DNA from: Gnetum montanum
Taxonomy: Eukaryota > Streptophyta > Gnetopsida > Gnetales > Gnetaceae
Length of the DNA stretch: 64,000 nt
Reading direction: 5' to 3'
Assembly: GCA_015680685.1 (NCBI GenBank)
Contig: MNCI01013833.1
Location: 62,001-126,000, forward strand
The notes beneath the pieces were generated by a model. That model was given only the letters and a program-made list of their open reading frames with translations. It was not told where the DNA came from and made no database searches. Positions 46,308-58,007 of this stretch are shown here, piece by piece. Made by a program: the position numbers and the translations under genes. Numbering within the stretch: the stretch's first letter is position 1; each line of letters opens with the position of its first letter.

Positions 46308-48378
46308 ATGGCCCCTCATTGTTGACATTTGGAGGAGTGGCCTAAGAGACATTAACAGAGAATTGCAAAACATCATAGTAGACATGGCACCAACATCGCT
46401 CATCAATACTTGATCAAATGATGCTTTGCTATGCTCGACAATGCTATGGATAAGGGTATGCTAAGGGAAAAGGGTGTAGACAATGTGCTAGAGAGATGAA
46501 ATGCAAGTAGAGGAAATAAAATGCAAACATTATATCCTAATGCAAGATGTGAAGTCAGCATGGCTAATAGTGACCATGGCATGAAGTGGCTTACCCATGA
46601 ATTGGCCTCTCATTGAAGTGCTCATGAGAGAGTCAAAGTCTATCCAAGGCTGGGCCGATTATAAAATTGCAACGTTGTCAATTTGCTTGGAGATGTGCTT
46701 TTCACATTTTTTTCTTTTTTTTTGTTTTTTATATTTTGCTATTTTTTTTAAAAAAAAATTTGCTTTTTTTTTTCTCTTTTTTTTGCTACGAGGTGAACCT
46801 CCATTAGGTTCAACTTACTACTAAATGCTAGTTGAAAATTGACCATCAAGTAGATGGGCTTTGTTTTGATGTGACCATGTCACATTTGTAGGACAAGTGT
46901 TTCCTCTCAAGGATGAGTTGCATTACATCTGCTTGGGCTTTGACTAGCCAAAAAAGGCTCCCTATGGGATGAGTTGCATTACATCCGCCATGGGTTCTAT
47001 GGTCGATGTAAAGAGAATGCCATATGTGTCACTATGCATATGCATTAGAGGGATGTGCAATCATGAGTATGAGAGGGATGAGAGGATATTGGGATGAAGG
47101 AGTGGATGTGCATAGGTTATAACAGGGTGAGGGGGATGTGCACTCTTGAGTGACTTAACTAGTCTAATTATGCACATTGGAGCAATGTGGCAACTTGTTG
47201 TTGCGATGAGATGCATCTCTGCACAACCTCCGAGGCTTCATCCTACAAACATAACTCTGAGAAGACAAGAAAACCACAAAACTTAAAATGCAAGTGCAAA
47301 TTCCAGATGTGAAGATGCTGCAAGTGCTAGATGCAAAGATGTTGCAAATGCATCAAATGCTATGCTAGTTGCAAGTGCTTAAGAAGTTAATGAAAGTGCT
47401 AGGGCAATGATGTTGTGAGTCCTCTAAAGACCACACCAATGGTAGGTGCTCCAAAAAATTAGTAGAATTATGGGAGGTGATGATGCTGGCAATGCATGAA
47501 CCCAATTTAAGGTCCTAATAGACCGTTAACCTAGCTTAAGGTCTTGGCAGATCAGGGGATGCTATTTTATAATCTTCGTAGACATCTGTGTGCCAATTTA
47601 ACATTGTAGCAGATGATGAATGTTGTGCCAGTTTAACACCATGAACCAAGGATGATCTATGCCATTTTATAGTCATAGCAGACTATTGCACTAGTTTATA
47701 GTCGTAGCGAAGTGTCTATGCTAGTTTTTTGCATCATGGTGAACGAGTGCTTACCTTGCTTGTGTAAGGTGTGATGCTACATGCGTAGTCATGCTATGTG
47801 CATAGAAGATCCTGCAAAAATCAACTAGAGAAATAAAATCAAGTAGCACTTATCATAAATAGAGTAAATAGAGTTAAAATGCATGAATGAAGGCAGATAA
47901 ATGCAAAAAGTGATAGTTTAGGTCGTTCTGGGCCATGGGCTAGTTTAAGGCCTTTTCAGGCCATGTGTTTTTGTAGTTTTATGTTTTTTTCATTTTTATG
48001 TGTTTTTGATGATTTTGAAATGCAATGTGTAAGCTAAGTGGATGGATGCATAAACAAAGTAGAAATGCATAAACAAAGTGAAGTAGTGTGTAAACTAGAT
48101 AAGTAAGTAAAATGTAAATGCATGAACAAATGCAATGCAAGAAAAAACCAAAAATGCATTGCCAATAGAGGTAAGGGGTAAGCAACTGCTTAGTGCATTT
48201 TTGACCAAGGGAAAGTCTTGGTCAGATAGTTGCTTCCTAATTTGGTTTGGGTTAGGCATGTGCAAGGCTTAGGATCCTCTAGGATGTTGTTGGCTTCAAC
48301 CACTCATTTGGGTGTGTTAGCCTTAGGTGTTACATTGGTTGCCACAGGTGTACCGCTAAGAAAATCTACCTCTGACAC
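46308..48378 (-). other. 3' non-coding region of E with tandem array at 47495-47750
   Basis: No gene seen. The block 46900-47220 matches D and F 3' regions. The array has about seven units of CTAGTTTATAGTCGTAGCG or related text. The T-rich run at 46710-46790 is simple sequence. Confidence 0.55.
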
Positions 48379-48870
48379 TTACTCCATGTCTATGTTGTGG
48401 ATAGCTAGAGAGGAGGTGTTATCACCATGGATGATAACTTGACCACCTTCGTGTGAAAGGTGAAATTCTTGATGGGTGGGAGAGGAGATGGCCCATAGTT
48501 GAGCTAGCCAAGGTCTACCCAAGATTAGGTTAAAGTCTGGAATCTCCTCTATGATAGTGAAATCTATGTTGGTGGGGAATTTCTCTACTACTAGGAAGGA
48601 TAAGTTCATTGTACCCCTGATGGTGGCATGTGATCCATTAAAGGATTTTAGACACATGATTTTGGTTGGCTTGATTTCATCTGCTAGGCCTAACTTGTTG
48701 ATGATGGAGTATAGGACTGCATTTGTTGCTGCACCATCATCGACATGCACTTTGTGGATCATGCACTACACAATAGGTATGCTAATAGACAATGGAGCTA
48801 TAGTGACCTACCCTCATTCAGGGTTGACCTTAACTACATTGTTGAGAAAGGCTAGGGATGTTGAACCTGA
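48379..48870 (-). pseudogene. Aspartic protease of element E
   Basis: A clean frame starts MIHKVHVDDGAATNAVLYS (active-site Asp, DDGA), continues with SFNGSHATIRGTMNLSFLVV, and has IPDFNLILGRPWLAQL, a well-preserved C-terminal motif. It ends at a stop at 48379. Upstream residues to 48870 (EEGQVTIAPLSISIPIV) match the linker in F. This is the best preserved protease in the window. Confidence 0.8.
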
Positions 48871-51734
48871 TTCTTGTGGTGTAGGAAATAAAATTGTTGC
48901 AAGGATGGATGCCTCATCTGTAGGGATGTCCTCCATAATAGGAATGGAGGCCAACATCAAGGCCAACACTTGGAAATGAGTAGATGAGGTCATGGCTAAT
49001 TCATACAAGATCAACGTTGTGTTCCTTTACTTTAGCATTTGTTTCACCTAGGTTAGTGCATCTACAAAGTCCTTGTCATCAGCCATTATGTTGGCCTTAA
49101 CTTCCTCCATGCAACTTGAGAGATGGATCTCTTACAGAGGAAACTTAGGCTTGGCTTACTTGAGGGTAGGGATCCTAGTGTTTAGTTTTTGCTTGTTGGT
49201 TGTGGCCTTTGCTTGGTCCATGGGGGTCACAAGACACTCATTCGTCCTCTTGCATTATCATTTGGTAGGCCTACCTGGGTTGTTGGTGGGGTTGACCCTT
49301 GAAGGAGGAGAGGCCAAGATGTTGCCCATTATTAGGCTTCAGGTAGATGAGGGTCCATCACATTGTGGCACCCTTATGACAAACTTTGATTTAGGAATTG
49401 TTGTGGGACCAACTTGTTGTGGCACCTTCATGATGAAAGGTTGCTTAGTGGTTGTTGTTGTTGCATCATGCCAATTTAATGTCTTAGCGGATGGTTGGTT
49501 TGGTTGCCAGTTTAATGTCTTAGTGAATGAACACTATGGAACCTTAACCATAAAGGATGTTGTGGGTGCTCGAGGTGGCACTTTAATAAAAAAGGGGGGC
49601 CTCTTACTTGTGGAGGTCAAGGGGATTCTTACCTTACTAGGAGGCACACGGATCACAAAAGGTTGTTGTGCAAGTTTAGACTTGCCATCTACATTGATGG
49701 ATTTTATGACGTAGGGGGCATTGTTTGCATTGGATTGGCTCGCTACATCGAGTACCAATTGGCCCCATTCTATCATTCTTTGTAGGTCATCTTGTAAATC
49801 ATGACAGTAGTTCGTACTATGACCAAACAGCTAGTGGTAATGACAGTATTAGTCTAGTTCGAAATGTTGTGGGACTAGAGGCTCATTCAGTACTACTAAG
49901 GTGGGGTTCCTTAGTAGTTTGTAGTACCTATCATGTTTTTGGAAAGTAATCTCTGATATGTGTTTGTATTGAATTCTCCTAGCTTTCAAAAGTTTCTCCA
50001 GTAGTTTAGAGGGTTCCATTGGTAATAGTGTATACTTTGAGCAATCCTTACACTCAAAGTTAGGCCTTAGAACAACCCCTACTAATGTAGGTGAATTGGC
50101 AACTTTGTGAGCTAGGTCCCTGGGCTACTTAGCTATCAGGCCCTAGTTGGTTGCTTTTGTACTTGTGGCCACTATTACCACTATTTGTTTTCTTGTATGC
50201 ATGTTGGTTTTTATAGGCCACATAGGCTGGGTCATTGCTAGCTTATGCTACCTCATCTATGCCCTTCATTTGGGCAAAGTCTTGGTTGAGAGACTTTGGG
50301 ACCAGATAATATAATTTAGACTTAATGAAGTCATTCACTACATCCTTAAAGATGGCCAGTAGGTGCGTTTTTGCTGAGGTTCATGTATTTTTCTCAATGC
50401 AATGTTCCAACATTGGAGGAATTTTGGCACGGGCTCTAGGGACCTTTACTTGACCTACATGAGCTAGTTGAGGGTTACTTTAGGCTTTAGGTTGTACCTA
50501 AAGCATGTTACAAATTGACTTATGAGATCCTCCAAAGAAGAGATTAAGGCCTTGGGTAGCATGTGATACCATTCTATGGCCTTGTTAGTCAGTGACATGC
50601 GGAACATGTGCATGATGGCATGTAGCTAAGCTTGAAGGAGCAAGCACTCGAATCGAAATGTGACCAAGTGTGCATTGGGATTCCTTTCACCATTGTACTT
50701 AGTGAGTTGAGGTAGTTGGGCCCCAATTGGGAGAGTCAAGGGTGGGACTATAGGACTTATGGGGTCATCCTGGTAGAAGTCCACCACCTTGATGATTTCA
50801 TAGGAGGTAGCTTTAAGTCGGTTAATCTCCTCTATCAAACTTTGGATTAGCTAGAATGCCTGATCCAAGCTTAGGGATGTGCCAATTGGTTGCATTGGCT
50901 GGGCTTGTGATGGTTGCATAGCATGGGGTCGAATTGTTGGTTGCAAAGTTTGCTAGTTTAATGTTGTAGTGGACAGTCATTGCTAGTTTAATGTCATAGC
51001 AAATAATCATTGACAATTTAACGTCATAGTAGATGATCATTTCCAGTTTAACATCATAGCAAATAGCTGTTGCTAGTTTAACATCATAGTAGATGGGTTT
51101 AGTTGATGTGTTGGCTGAGTGATGGGCTTGATGACCAAGGCGGATTGCACACAAGTTCCTTGGATGGATGCCATGGGCACTGATGGGACAAGAAGGACAT
51201 AGGATGCTTGAGTCATTTGGATCTCAGAGGTGGCCCTTGTATGAGAATAGGGTTGGGGAAATGCATTGGTTACTTGTAAAGAAGGCTGAATTAGCATGGT
51301 CACCATCTTGGAGGGGACAAGTGGACCAAACGAAGGAGGGCCCATGGTAGGGAGCAGTTGTTGGAAGATAGTGTAGAGGGGGCTCTCACATTTAGAGCAG
51401 GCCTCAAACTCATCTTCTTCCTCCTATAAGGCTTCCTCATAGGTTGTTCCTACATCATGCTTGTTTGCACGAATGAGTTGGGACAACAACTAATGGTAAG
51501 ACTTTGTGAGTGGGATTATATCAAACAAGTTAGGGTTGTATTCTCTTCCATCTTGATGGACTCATTCATAGTCCTATTTTACCTCCAAATCATGGCAATC
51601 CACTTGTAATCTTGGTTGGATTTTGGCACAAAAAAATTGTATTGTTTGTGGCCTAGTGTGGCATGCTTTGGGTGGATCATGGTGTTAAATGTATTAGACA
51701 CCAATGTGGAAGGTTGATCTGGATTCATGTCCAT
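48871..51734 (-). pseudogene. gag of element E
   Basis: It starts MDMNPDQPSTL at 51734, as F does with MNTKQPST. The first half contains the YDVKL tandem repeat (50952-51097). The middle has KVVDFYQDDPISPIVPPL and LPQLTKYNGERNPNAHLVTF, matching F. The second half reads through stops and shifts with polar text and a possible two-copy repeat of the same DNA unit at 49463-49525. No knuckle could be placed with confidence. Confidence 0.65.
50952..51097 (-). repeat. 30-bp tandem repeat inside E gag encoding YDVKL units
   Basis: Five units of GTTTAACATCATAGTAGATG type at a 30-bp period. On minus they translate in frame to YDVKLATAIC, YDVKLEMIIY, YDVKLSMIIC, YDIKLAMTVH, YNIKLAN. The DNA unit is the same as in the 3' arrays of D, E and F. 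Confidence 0.8.
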
Positions 51735-51756
51735 AGATCAGATTGTGAGAGTTGCT

Positions 51757-51970
51757 GTTTGTAAAAAATGGCTAACTCTAAAAATTGTAGAAAAATGATT
51801 AAGTTTTCTGGTAGTAGAGAAATGGCTAAGTATGGAAATTACAAAAAAAATTGACTAAGTGTAAAACAGTAGATAATTGGATAAGTATAAAAATGTAGAA
51901 AAAATGCTAAGCATGAAAATGCAAAAAGAAAATGCTAACTATAAAAGCTATTGAAAATGGCTAACTCTAG
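51757..51970 (-). repeat. Leader repeat array of element E
   Basis: Six or seven units of about 30-36 bp of type AAAAATGGCTAACTCTAAAA between primer binding site and gag. The same unit type (reverse strand) lies at 25672-25815 in F. Confidence 0.65.
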
Positions 51971-52155
51971 TGCCACGCTCGCTAGGATAGAGGCTATTAT
52001 GCTTTGAGAACTTGTTATGCTCTTTACAAAATCTAGAGTTTTGAATGCAATGGATACGTTCTAGGGGAACTGATGACTGGGACCAATCTACACCAACTAG
52101 TGGTGGAGAGAGCATGTGGGAAAACAATCAGAAAATGAATAAGGAAATGGCAAGG

Positions 52156-52177
52156 CCCTCCTTCTAGTGCCAAAAAT
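52156..52177 (-). promoter_or_regulatory. Primer binding site of element E
   Basis: On minus TTTTTGGCACTAGAAGGAGG follows the LTR end GATGTCACA by one base. Confidence 0.7.
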
Positions 52178-53584
52178 TGTGACATCCAAAAATGTTGGTG
52201 GCTGGAATCACCAAGGGGTTAATAGAAGCATAGTGTTAACCCTACCTCTGTGTGAGGGCCATGCTAGAAACAGAGTCAGAGCATCCTAAATGGTCTTGTC
52301 GATCGAATAGGGACTTTGCCAATTGCAATCAAGGTGGTGGGTACAACAAGGAGTGGCATGGTTAGCTGAAATGTAAGTGTAAACAACACAAGATGGTGCT
52401 AAGTGTCAAAGTGGTGTTTCACAGTGCTAAGTGTAGAGCATAGCCATGGAATGGGGGCAAGCATAGCTAAGGGTTTTAACCAAAATGAGGGTGTTAACCC
52501 ATAAAGACTATCACTCGAGCGTAGTACAACATGACAACGCATGAAAAAAATATGAAAAGATGCAAGAAAATGCTAGAAAATGTTAGAAAGAAGAGAGATA
52601 AATGGAACACCACCCCAAATGGAAGTGTAGTTAACTCCAAAAGGGTCTTAGAAGGTACATAGTGTACAACAGGCACAATGGAAGCATAGTCTACAATAGG
52701 CACAATGGAAGCATAGTCATAGTCTTAGTCGTATTGGGCCATGAAGTCTAATGCTCATCATGATGAATCATGCCTACTGGGTTGGCCACCACGGTGTATC
52801 ATGCCATGTTCTATAGGGTTGCAATGGGACTGCAGTGGGCTGTGATGTGCAACTCTACCTCTCTGCTAATGTTGTGTGCTCTAGGTCTTGTTTTCCCACG
52901 GAGCTAAGTGCCAAGATGCCCAAAATGCCACATGCCAAGTGCTTAAAAATGCTCACATCCAAAGAATGCCAACCACTTGGGAATGCCAATAGTTGGGGAA
53001 TTCCAATAGTCTAGGAATGCCAACCATCAAGGTATGCCAACCATCAAGGAATGCCAATAGTTAGGGAATGCCAACCATTAAAATGTTGGTGGTCCAGAGG
53101 TATTTATAATGCTAGGGTTAGCATAAAATGTAGATCAAGTGCCACATGCTAGTGTAGTAGGTGAGACCCTTGCTACGCTCGCTACACTCTAGATCATAGG
53201 TACAATCTATGATAAATAGGAAGTGCAAGAGGAATTCAAATTGCTAATCTTGCTTGCTGGAGGAGTGCTGGAGTTGAGGTGAAGGCTGATGCTGAGCTCT
53301 AGAGGCTTTTGGAGGCTTCTCTACAGTGCTACGATGGCTATGCTCTGGAGCATAACCCAACACTTAGACAAATTTTGAATTCGATGTGTAGCACTAGCTA
53401 TGCTTACTACACTCTAGAGCATAGTAGGGATACTTAGAAAAACTTGGCACAAATTTGGTCTTCTTCCACGCTACATTGGCTACGCTCAAGAGCATAGCAC
53501 CAACATCTAGAAGAATTTTCCAAGTTTTAACACTTAGAAAAATTTGTAGTTGCAATGCTAAAGTCCAAAATTGGTGGTGTTTCA
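52178..53584 (-). repeat. 5' LTR of element E
   Basis: 1407 bp, same ends as the 3' LTR. It is longer mainly because of a minisatellite at 52975-53085 and a 26-bp duplication near 52665-52712. TTATAAATA on minus at 53101-53109. Confidence 0.85.
52975..53085. repeat. Minisatellite of about 20 bp in E 5' LTR
   Basis: Six units of GGAATGCCAACCATCAA type (18-20 bp). The 3' LTR has only one or two such units near 45787, so the array grew after or during insertion. Confidence 0.75.
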
Positions 53585-54398
53585 CATACCTTCTATAGGG
53601 TGAGCCTCCACAACACCTAACCACTATCCAAAAGGATGTAGTATGAAAATGATCGTGGCAATATGTCATCATAGGTGATAGCATCTTGTGTCATAGATCT
53701 TACGATGGCATACTACTAACCTGTGTAAATGACATCGAAGCATAGACAATCATTGAACAAGTCCATGAAGGACTATGTCAAGGTCACATAGCACCCAGGG
53801 AAATGACAACAAAAATCAAATTCTTAGGCTACTACTGACATTACATGGAGCACGATTGTGTCTCCAAGGTCAAAACATGCAATATTTTTCAACAACATGG
53901 CAACTTAATGCACATGCCATTGACTGAGCTACACATGATGCAGATCACATGGCTATTCCAACACTAGGGGTTGGACATCATTGGATCAATAATGCCTAAG
54001 TCCTATGCAGGGTATAGCTTCATTATAACTACAACTGATTATTTTACCAAATGGGTTGAACCTATTTCCCTTAGGAAGATAACATCATAGTAGGTCTACA
54101 AATTTATACTCGATAACATAGTAACTTGTTTTGGTTTACCCATGAGCATCATAATGGACAACGAGCCATAGTTTAGGAGTGCTAAAACCAAGGCCTTCTA
54201 CGAGAGCTTCAAAATCAAACATTCCTTCTCACTTGTAGGAAAATGGCCAAGCAAAGGCCACAAACAAAGTCATCATCAACCTTCTAAAGGAGATGCTCAC
54301 TAGCAGCAAATGACGATAGCATGAGCAATTAGTCTATGCACTATGGGCCTACCACACAACACATAAGACAACAATAGGTAAGATGCCATATAGTATGT
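53585..54398 (+). pseudogene. Integrase, element F
   Basis: The zinc region includes KVKTCNIFQQHGNLMHMP. The core has LDIIGSIMPKSYAGY (first Asp), SIIMDNEP (second Asp) and NGQAKATNKVI, where the catalytic Glu has become Lys. The end reads TTIGKMPYS at the junction with foreign sequence at 54399. At least six stops. It matches the D integrase along its length. Confidence 0.75.
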
Positions 54399-54750
54399 GT
54401 TGGCACATTTTGGCCATTTTATGGAACAGTAACATTCAGGGCTTTGAGTTTGGTAAGTTACAAGAATTATCAAAGTTATATTCAAGGGCTGAGGGCATGT
54501 TAAAGCTTTGTGAATCTGGTAACATTTGTCCAATGGACAGTTGTGCTTGGGTTGGATGCATGCTGGTAATTCTCTGCCATTTTCTGAAACTTTTCTGGAA
54601 TTTTTTCTGAAACTTCGATGAATAGTGTTCGCGCGATGAATAGTGTTCGAGCGTAAGATGAATAGTGTTTGAGCGTAAGGTGAATAGTGTTTGAGCGTAA
54701 GATGAATAGTGTTTTACGCAGTGAATAGTGATTACGCAGCTTACGCTCTG
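54399..54750. mobile_element. Fragment of an unrelated LTR-like sequence inserted in F
   Basis: It begins TGTTGGCACATTTTGG directly after the F integrase text and ends at the N at 54751, after which F's array resumes. At 54612-54745 it holds six units of GATGAATAGTGTTCGAGCG type (20-23 bp). It has no open frame of note. The start fits an LTR terminus; the other end is lost at the assembly join. Confidence 0.5.
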
Positions 54751-54751
54751 N

Positions 54752-56460
54752 AAATTGGCACAACACTCATCTACTATGATGTTAAACTGGCATCCAAATC
54801 TTTAATCTGTTATGACTATAAATTGGCACATATAGTCCATCAAGATGCTAAACTGGCACAGATCATCCTTGGATCATGACGTTAAACTGACATAGTAGCA
54901 TGTCCACTATAACGTTAAACTAGCACATAACAATCTACTAGCACTATACAATAGTGCACATCATAGTCTACTAGGACCTTAAACTGGGTCCATAGTCTGC
55001 TATGATCTTAAACTAGCAAGCATACAGTCTACTAAGACCTTAAATTGGGTTCATAGTTCACCACACATAGTTCTATGGGAAAGTGAGCGAGAATACTTTC
55101 AACTTCCCCATCTTGTCCATTTAGATCTCATGGGTGGGGCAGGGACACTACAGTTTCAAAATGGATGTCCTGTCATTAGGATAGGCCTTTAGAACATTTG
55201 CAATGTTACCATCCCTATACATTTTGCTAATCTTCCAGAGATCCTATCATCGATGCTAGCACTACCAGCTCTAGGTAGCACTTGTAGCACTACCAGCTCC
55301 TAGCATCTTGTTGGCTCTTTGAGCCCTTGTCATTAGCACCATCCTTTGGAGCAATTGCAACATTATGGCCCCTCACCATTTTGCTAGTCTTGTAAGCTCC
55401 TATCAACGATGTGGACTCTCCAGCACCTACAACATTATTGGCCCTGGCACCCTTACTGGCATTTCAAACACTTATAACTAGTTTAGATGTTGTAGCATTT
55501 GCAGTACCCTTACATCTAGCAATTTACTCACATCTCATGTTGTGTGGTTGTTTTCTTATTTTTTCTGAGTTGTGTTTGCAAGATGAAGCCCTAGAGGTGG
55601 TAGTGCAGAGATGCATCTCATCACAACAAAAAGTCACCACATTGCTCTGATTTGCATGATTGGACTAGCCAAGCCACTCAAGAGTGCACATCCTTGTTAC
55701 CCTGCTATAGCCTACTTACATTTACCCCCTTTCACCTTACATTCCTCTACCTTTCCCTACATTACTGAGCTTACAAGCCATTCCAATGCACATGGCATCC
55801 TTTAAGGAAACCATAGAACCCATGATGAACGTAACATAACTTGTTCCATGGGGAGCCTCTATGGGCTGGTGAAAGCCCAATTAAACATAACATAACTCAT
55901 CTAAGGGAGGAAACACCTATCCTATAGACATGAGATAGTTGCACCAAAGCAAAGCCTATTAGGTAGCATGTAGTTTATCTAATGGAAAACATCCTACAAC
56001 TAGCATTTCACAATGTGCAAAACCCAAAGTAGGTTCACCTCATAGTCAAAAAAGAAAAAATCACAAACAAAAAAAATAGGGCAAAACATGTCCCCAAGAA
56101 AAACCAACAGAGCTATAATTTCATAACCAATCTAACCCTAAATCTGCATTGATTTTCTCATAAGCATTTCAATGAGATATCACAATTTCAGGGATAGACC
56201 ATCATGGTGCCATGAACATTAACTCTCTCATAAGTATTTCAATGAGAGGTCACTATTTTGGTAGCAAGGCACCCTAGTGCCTTGATACCCATCAACCATG
56301 TTGACTCCGCATCTTGCAGTATGATACATTATTTGCATTTCATCTTCCCTTTTAATCCCCCACACATTACCTATACCCTTTACCTCTAGCATACTGCAAC
56401 CCTTAACATTCTTGAGCATGGTGTAGTGACATCCGATCAAGAGCTAATGAGAAATGTTGA
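54752..56460 (+). other. 3' non-coding region of F with tandem array at 54765-55075
   Basis: The array repeats GATGTTAAACTGGCA-type units (about eight, 30-40 bp). The block 55600-55900 matches D and E 3' regions. No gene seen. The polypurine tract expected before the 3' LTR is missing. Confidence 0.55.
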
Positions 56461-58004
56461 TAATTGGCTAAGTAGACAGCGTAGTTAACACAAGTAGTTT
56501 AGAATTCCAAGATTTTTCTATGTGTTAATAGCTATTGCAAATTTTTCTAAGTGTGAGAACTACGCTCTCACTACCAGGACTACACTCTAGCGTATAGTCA
56601 ACATAGTCAGCATACCAATAGCGAGTTTTGCAAATTTGCCCAAGTGTTAAGCTAGAAGCTGTTAAGCTTGGTTAGGATAGACAAAATAGTTTGGCAAATT
56701 TTCTAACTTCTAAGACTATGCTCCCTACTACACTCTAGAGTGTAGTCAATATAGTCTACACAAGGACATTAGTTTTTGCTAGATTTTTCTAACTACTATG
56801 ACTATGCTCTCACTGTGGTGACTATACTTTGGAGTGTAGTCAGCATTGAACCTCTTTTTTTTTTTGTAAACTTTATCTAACTATTAGGACTATGCTTTAG
56901 AGCATAGTTAGTATAGTCATACAGAATTTCCTCTAGAAGCCTCTAGGACATAGCACTGGCCTTCATCTCAACTCCAATCCATCTTGAACAAGCAAAATCA
57001 GCAATTGGCATTTCTTTTTGCACCCTCCATTTGCCCCAAATTATAGCTATGCTCAAAACCACTCAAGAGAGTGGGCAATGTAGTATCCAAAACTATACTA
57101 TTTTGCATCATCTTTAGGTACATCATAGCCTATTTAGCACTTACATAAGTAGTTTGGTAGCATAGTCATAGTTTGGTAGTCTCATAGGGTCCATTAGAGC
57201 ACACTAGCAAAACACCATTTGCTTTAGTGGGAGCATATTTGGATGTAGCGTAGCCCCAACTACCCCTCTACCACATGGTGCCCAATCCATAATTCACGGC
57301 AACCCTAACCATATAAATACCTCAATGCTTCATGTTTTAGGAGTTGTCATTTGAAGCATTCAATTGGAAAATTTGCATTTTCAAGCATTCTGGCATTCAA
57401 GCACACTTAGCATTTTGGTGGACTTTGGACTAGCAATTGTCACTATTGCACATCACCTAGCATACCACAAACCACTATAGCCTGCGGGACACTATGATAG
57501 CCAACCAACGGACACAGATTTCATGGTAGACATCAATCTTCCTAGCCTAGACACCTTGAGACTGTGACTATGTTACCTACTATGCCTATTTGTACACCAT
57601 GTACCTCCTAACCTTTTCTTTCAGTTAACTATGCTTCTCCATTTGGGTGATGCCGCTTTCTCTCTCACTCACTTTCTATGCATTTTTCAGCATTTTCTCT
57701 AGCATTCTAATATTTACTTGAATTTTTTGCTATTTTCTACACATATTTGCATGAATGCACTTTCATTTTACATCAGAAACTTCAACTATGCTCACCCTAA
57801 TTGATATTTTGGATGCTACAAACATTGTGCAAACCCCTAGCATTTGTTTTGGTGTAACACACTGTAAGTCCTAGTTCGATTGACAAGATCGTTCTAGGCA
57901 CCTAGTCTCCATTTCTAGCAAGTCCTCACATGGACATGGGGTCAAGCTGTACACACCGCAAACCTCTCAGTTTACCATTCCAACCTCCAATGTTTTCAGT
58001 CACA
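56461..58004 (+). repeat. 3' LTR of element F, 5' end truncated
   Basis: It matches the 5' LTR from about 23830 on (inverted-repeat cluster 56488-56920, ATATAAATA at 57311, end TTTTCAGTCACA at 58004). The first approximately 130 bp of the LTR and the polypurine tract are absent, replaced by ordinary flanking text at 56440-56460. Confidence 0.75.
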
Positions 58005-58007
58005 ATA

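Larger units (their letters stand above)
45012..53584 (-). mobile_element. Element E: gag-protease-only member of the D/F family
   Basis: Target duplication CATAT (45007-45011) / CATAC (53585-53589), one mismatch. On minus: 5' LTR, primer binding site, leader repeats, gag, protease, non-coding DNA with array, polypurine tract, 3' LTR. No RT, RNase H, integrase or antisense gene is found in the 2.1 kb between protease and 3' LTR. It interrupts the pol of F between the archaeal-type RNase H and integrase. Confidence 0.85.
23692..58004 (+). mobile_element. Element F: Tat-lineage element with antisense gene, carrying nested B and E
   Basis: Order on +: 5' LTR, primer binding site, gag, protease, spacer, antisense gene, promoter spacer, RT, RNase H, archaeal-type RNase H, integrase, array, 3' LTR. 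It spans 34.3 kb, of which B (6.8 kb) and E (8.6 kb) are later insertions, so the element was about 18.9 kb. It lies inside the RT of D. The flanks are CTTAG on the left and ATACTCAAG on the right: an imperfect duplication with CTCAAG offset by three bases. The 3' LTR start and polypurine tract seem lost to a small deletion near 56455. Confidence 0.75.

Noticed and set aside
49073-49714. 213-residue + strand frame
   Set aside because: It is the reverse strand of the E gag and contains the same non-coding repeat unit; it has no counterpart in F.
50822-51154. YDVKL repeat as a novel secreted or repeat protein gene
   Set aside because: It lies within the gag of E in the gag orientation and is made from the element's own array unit, so it is treated as a repeat within gag.
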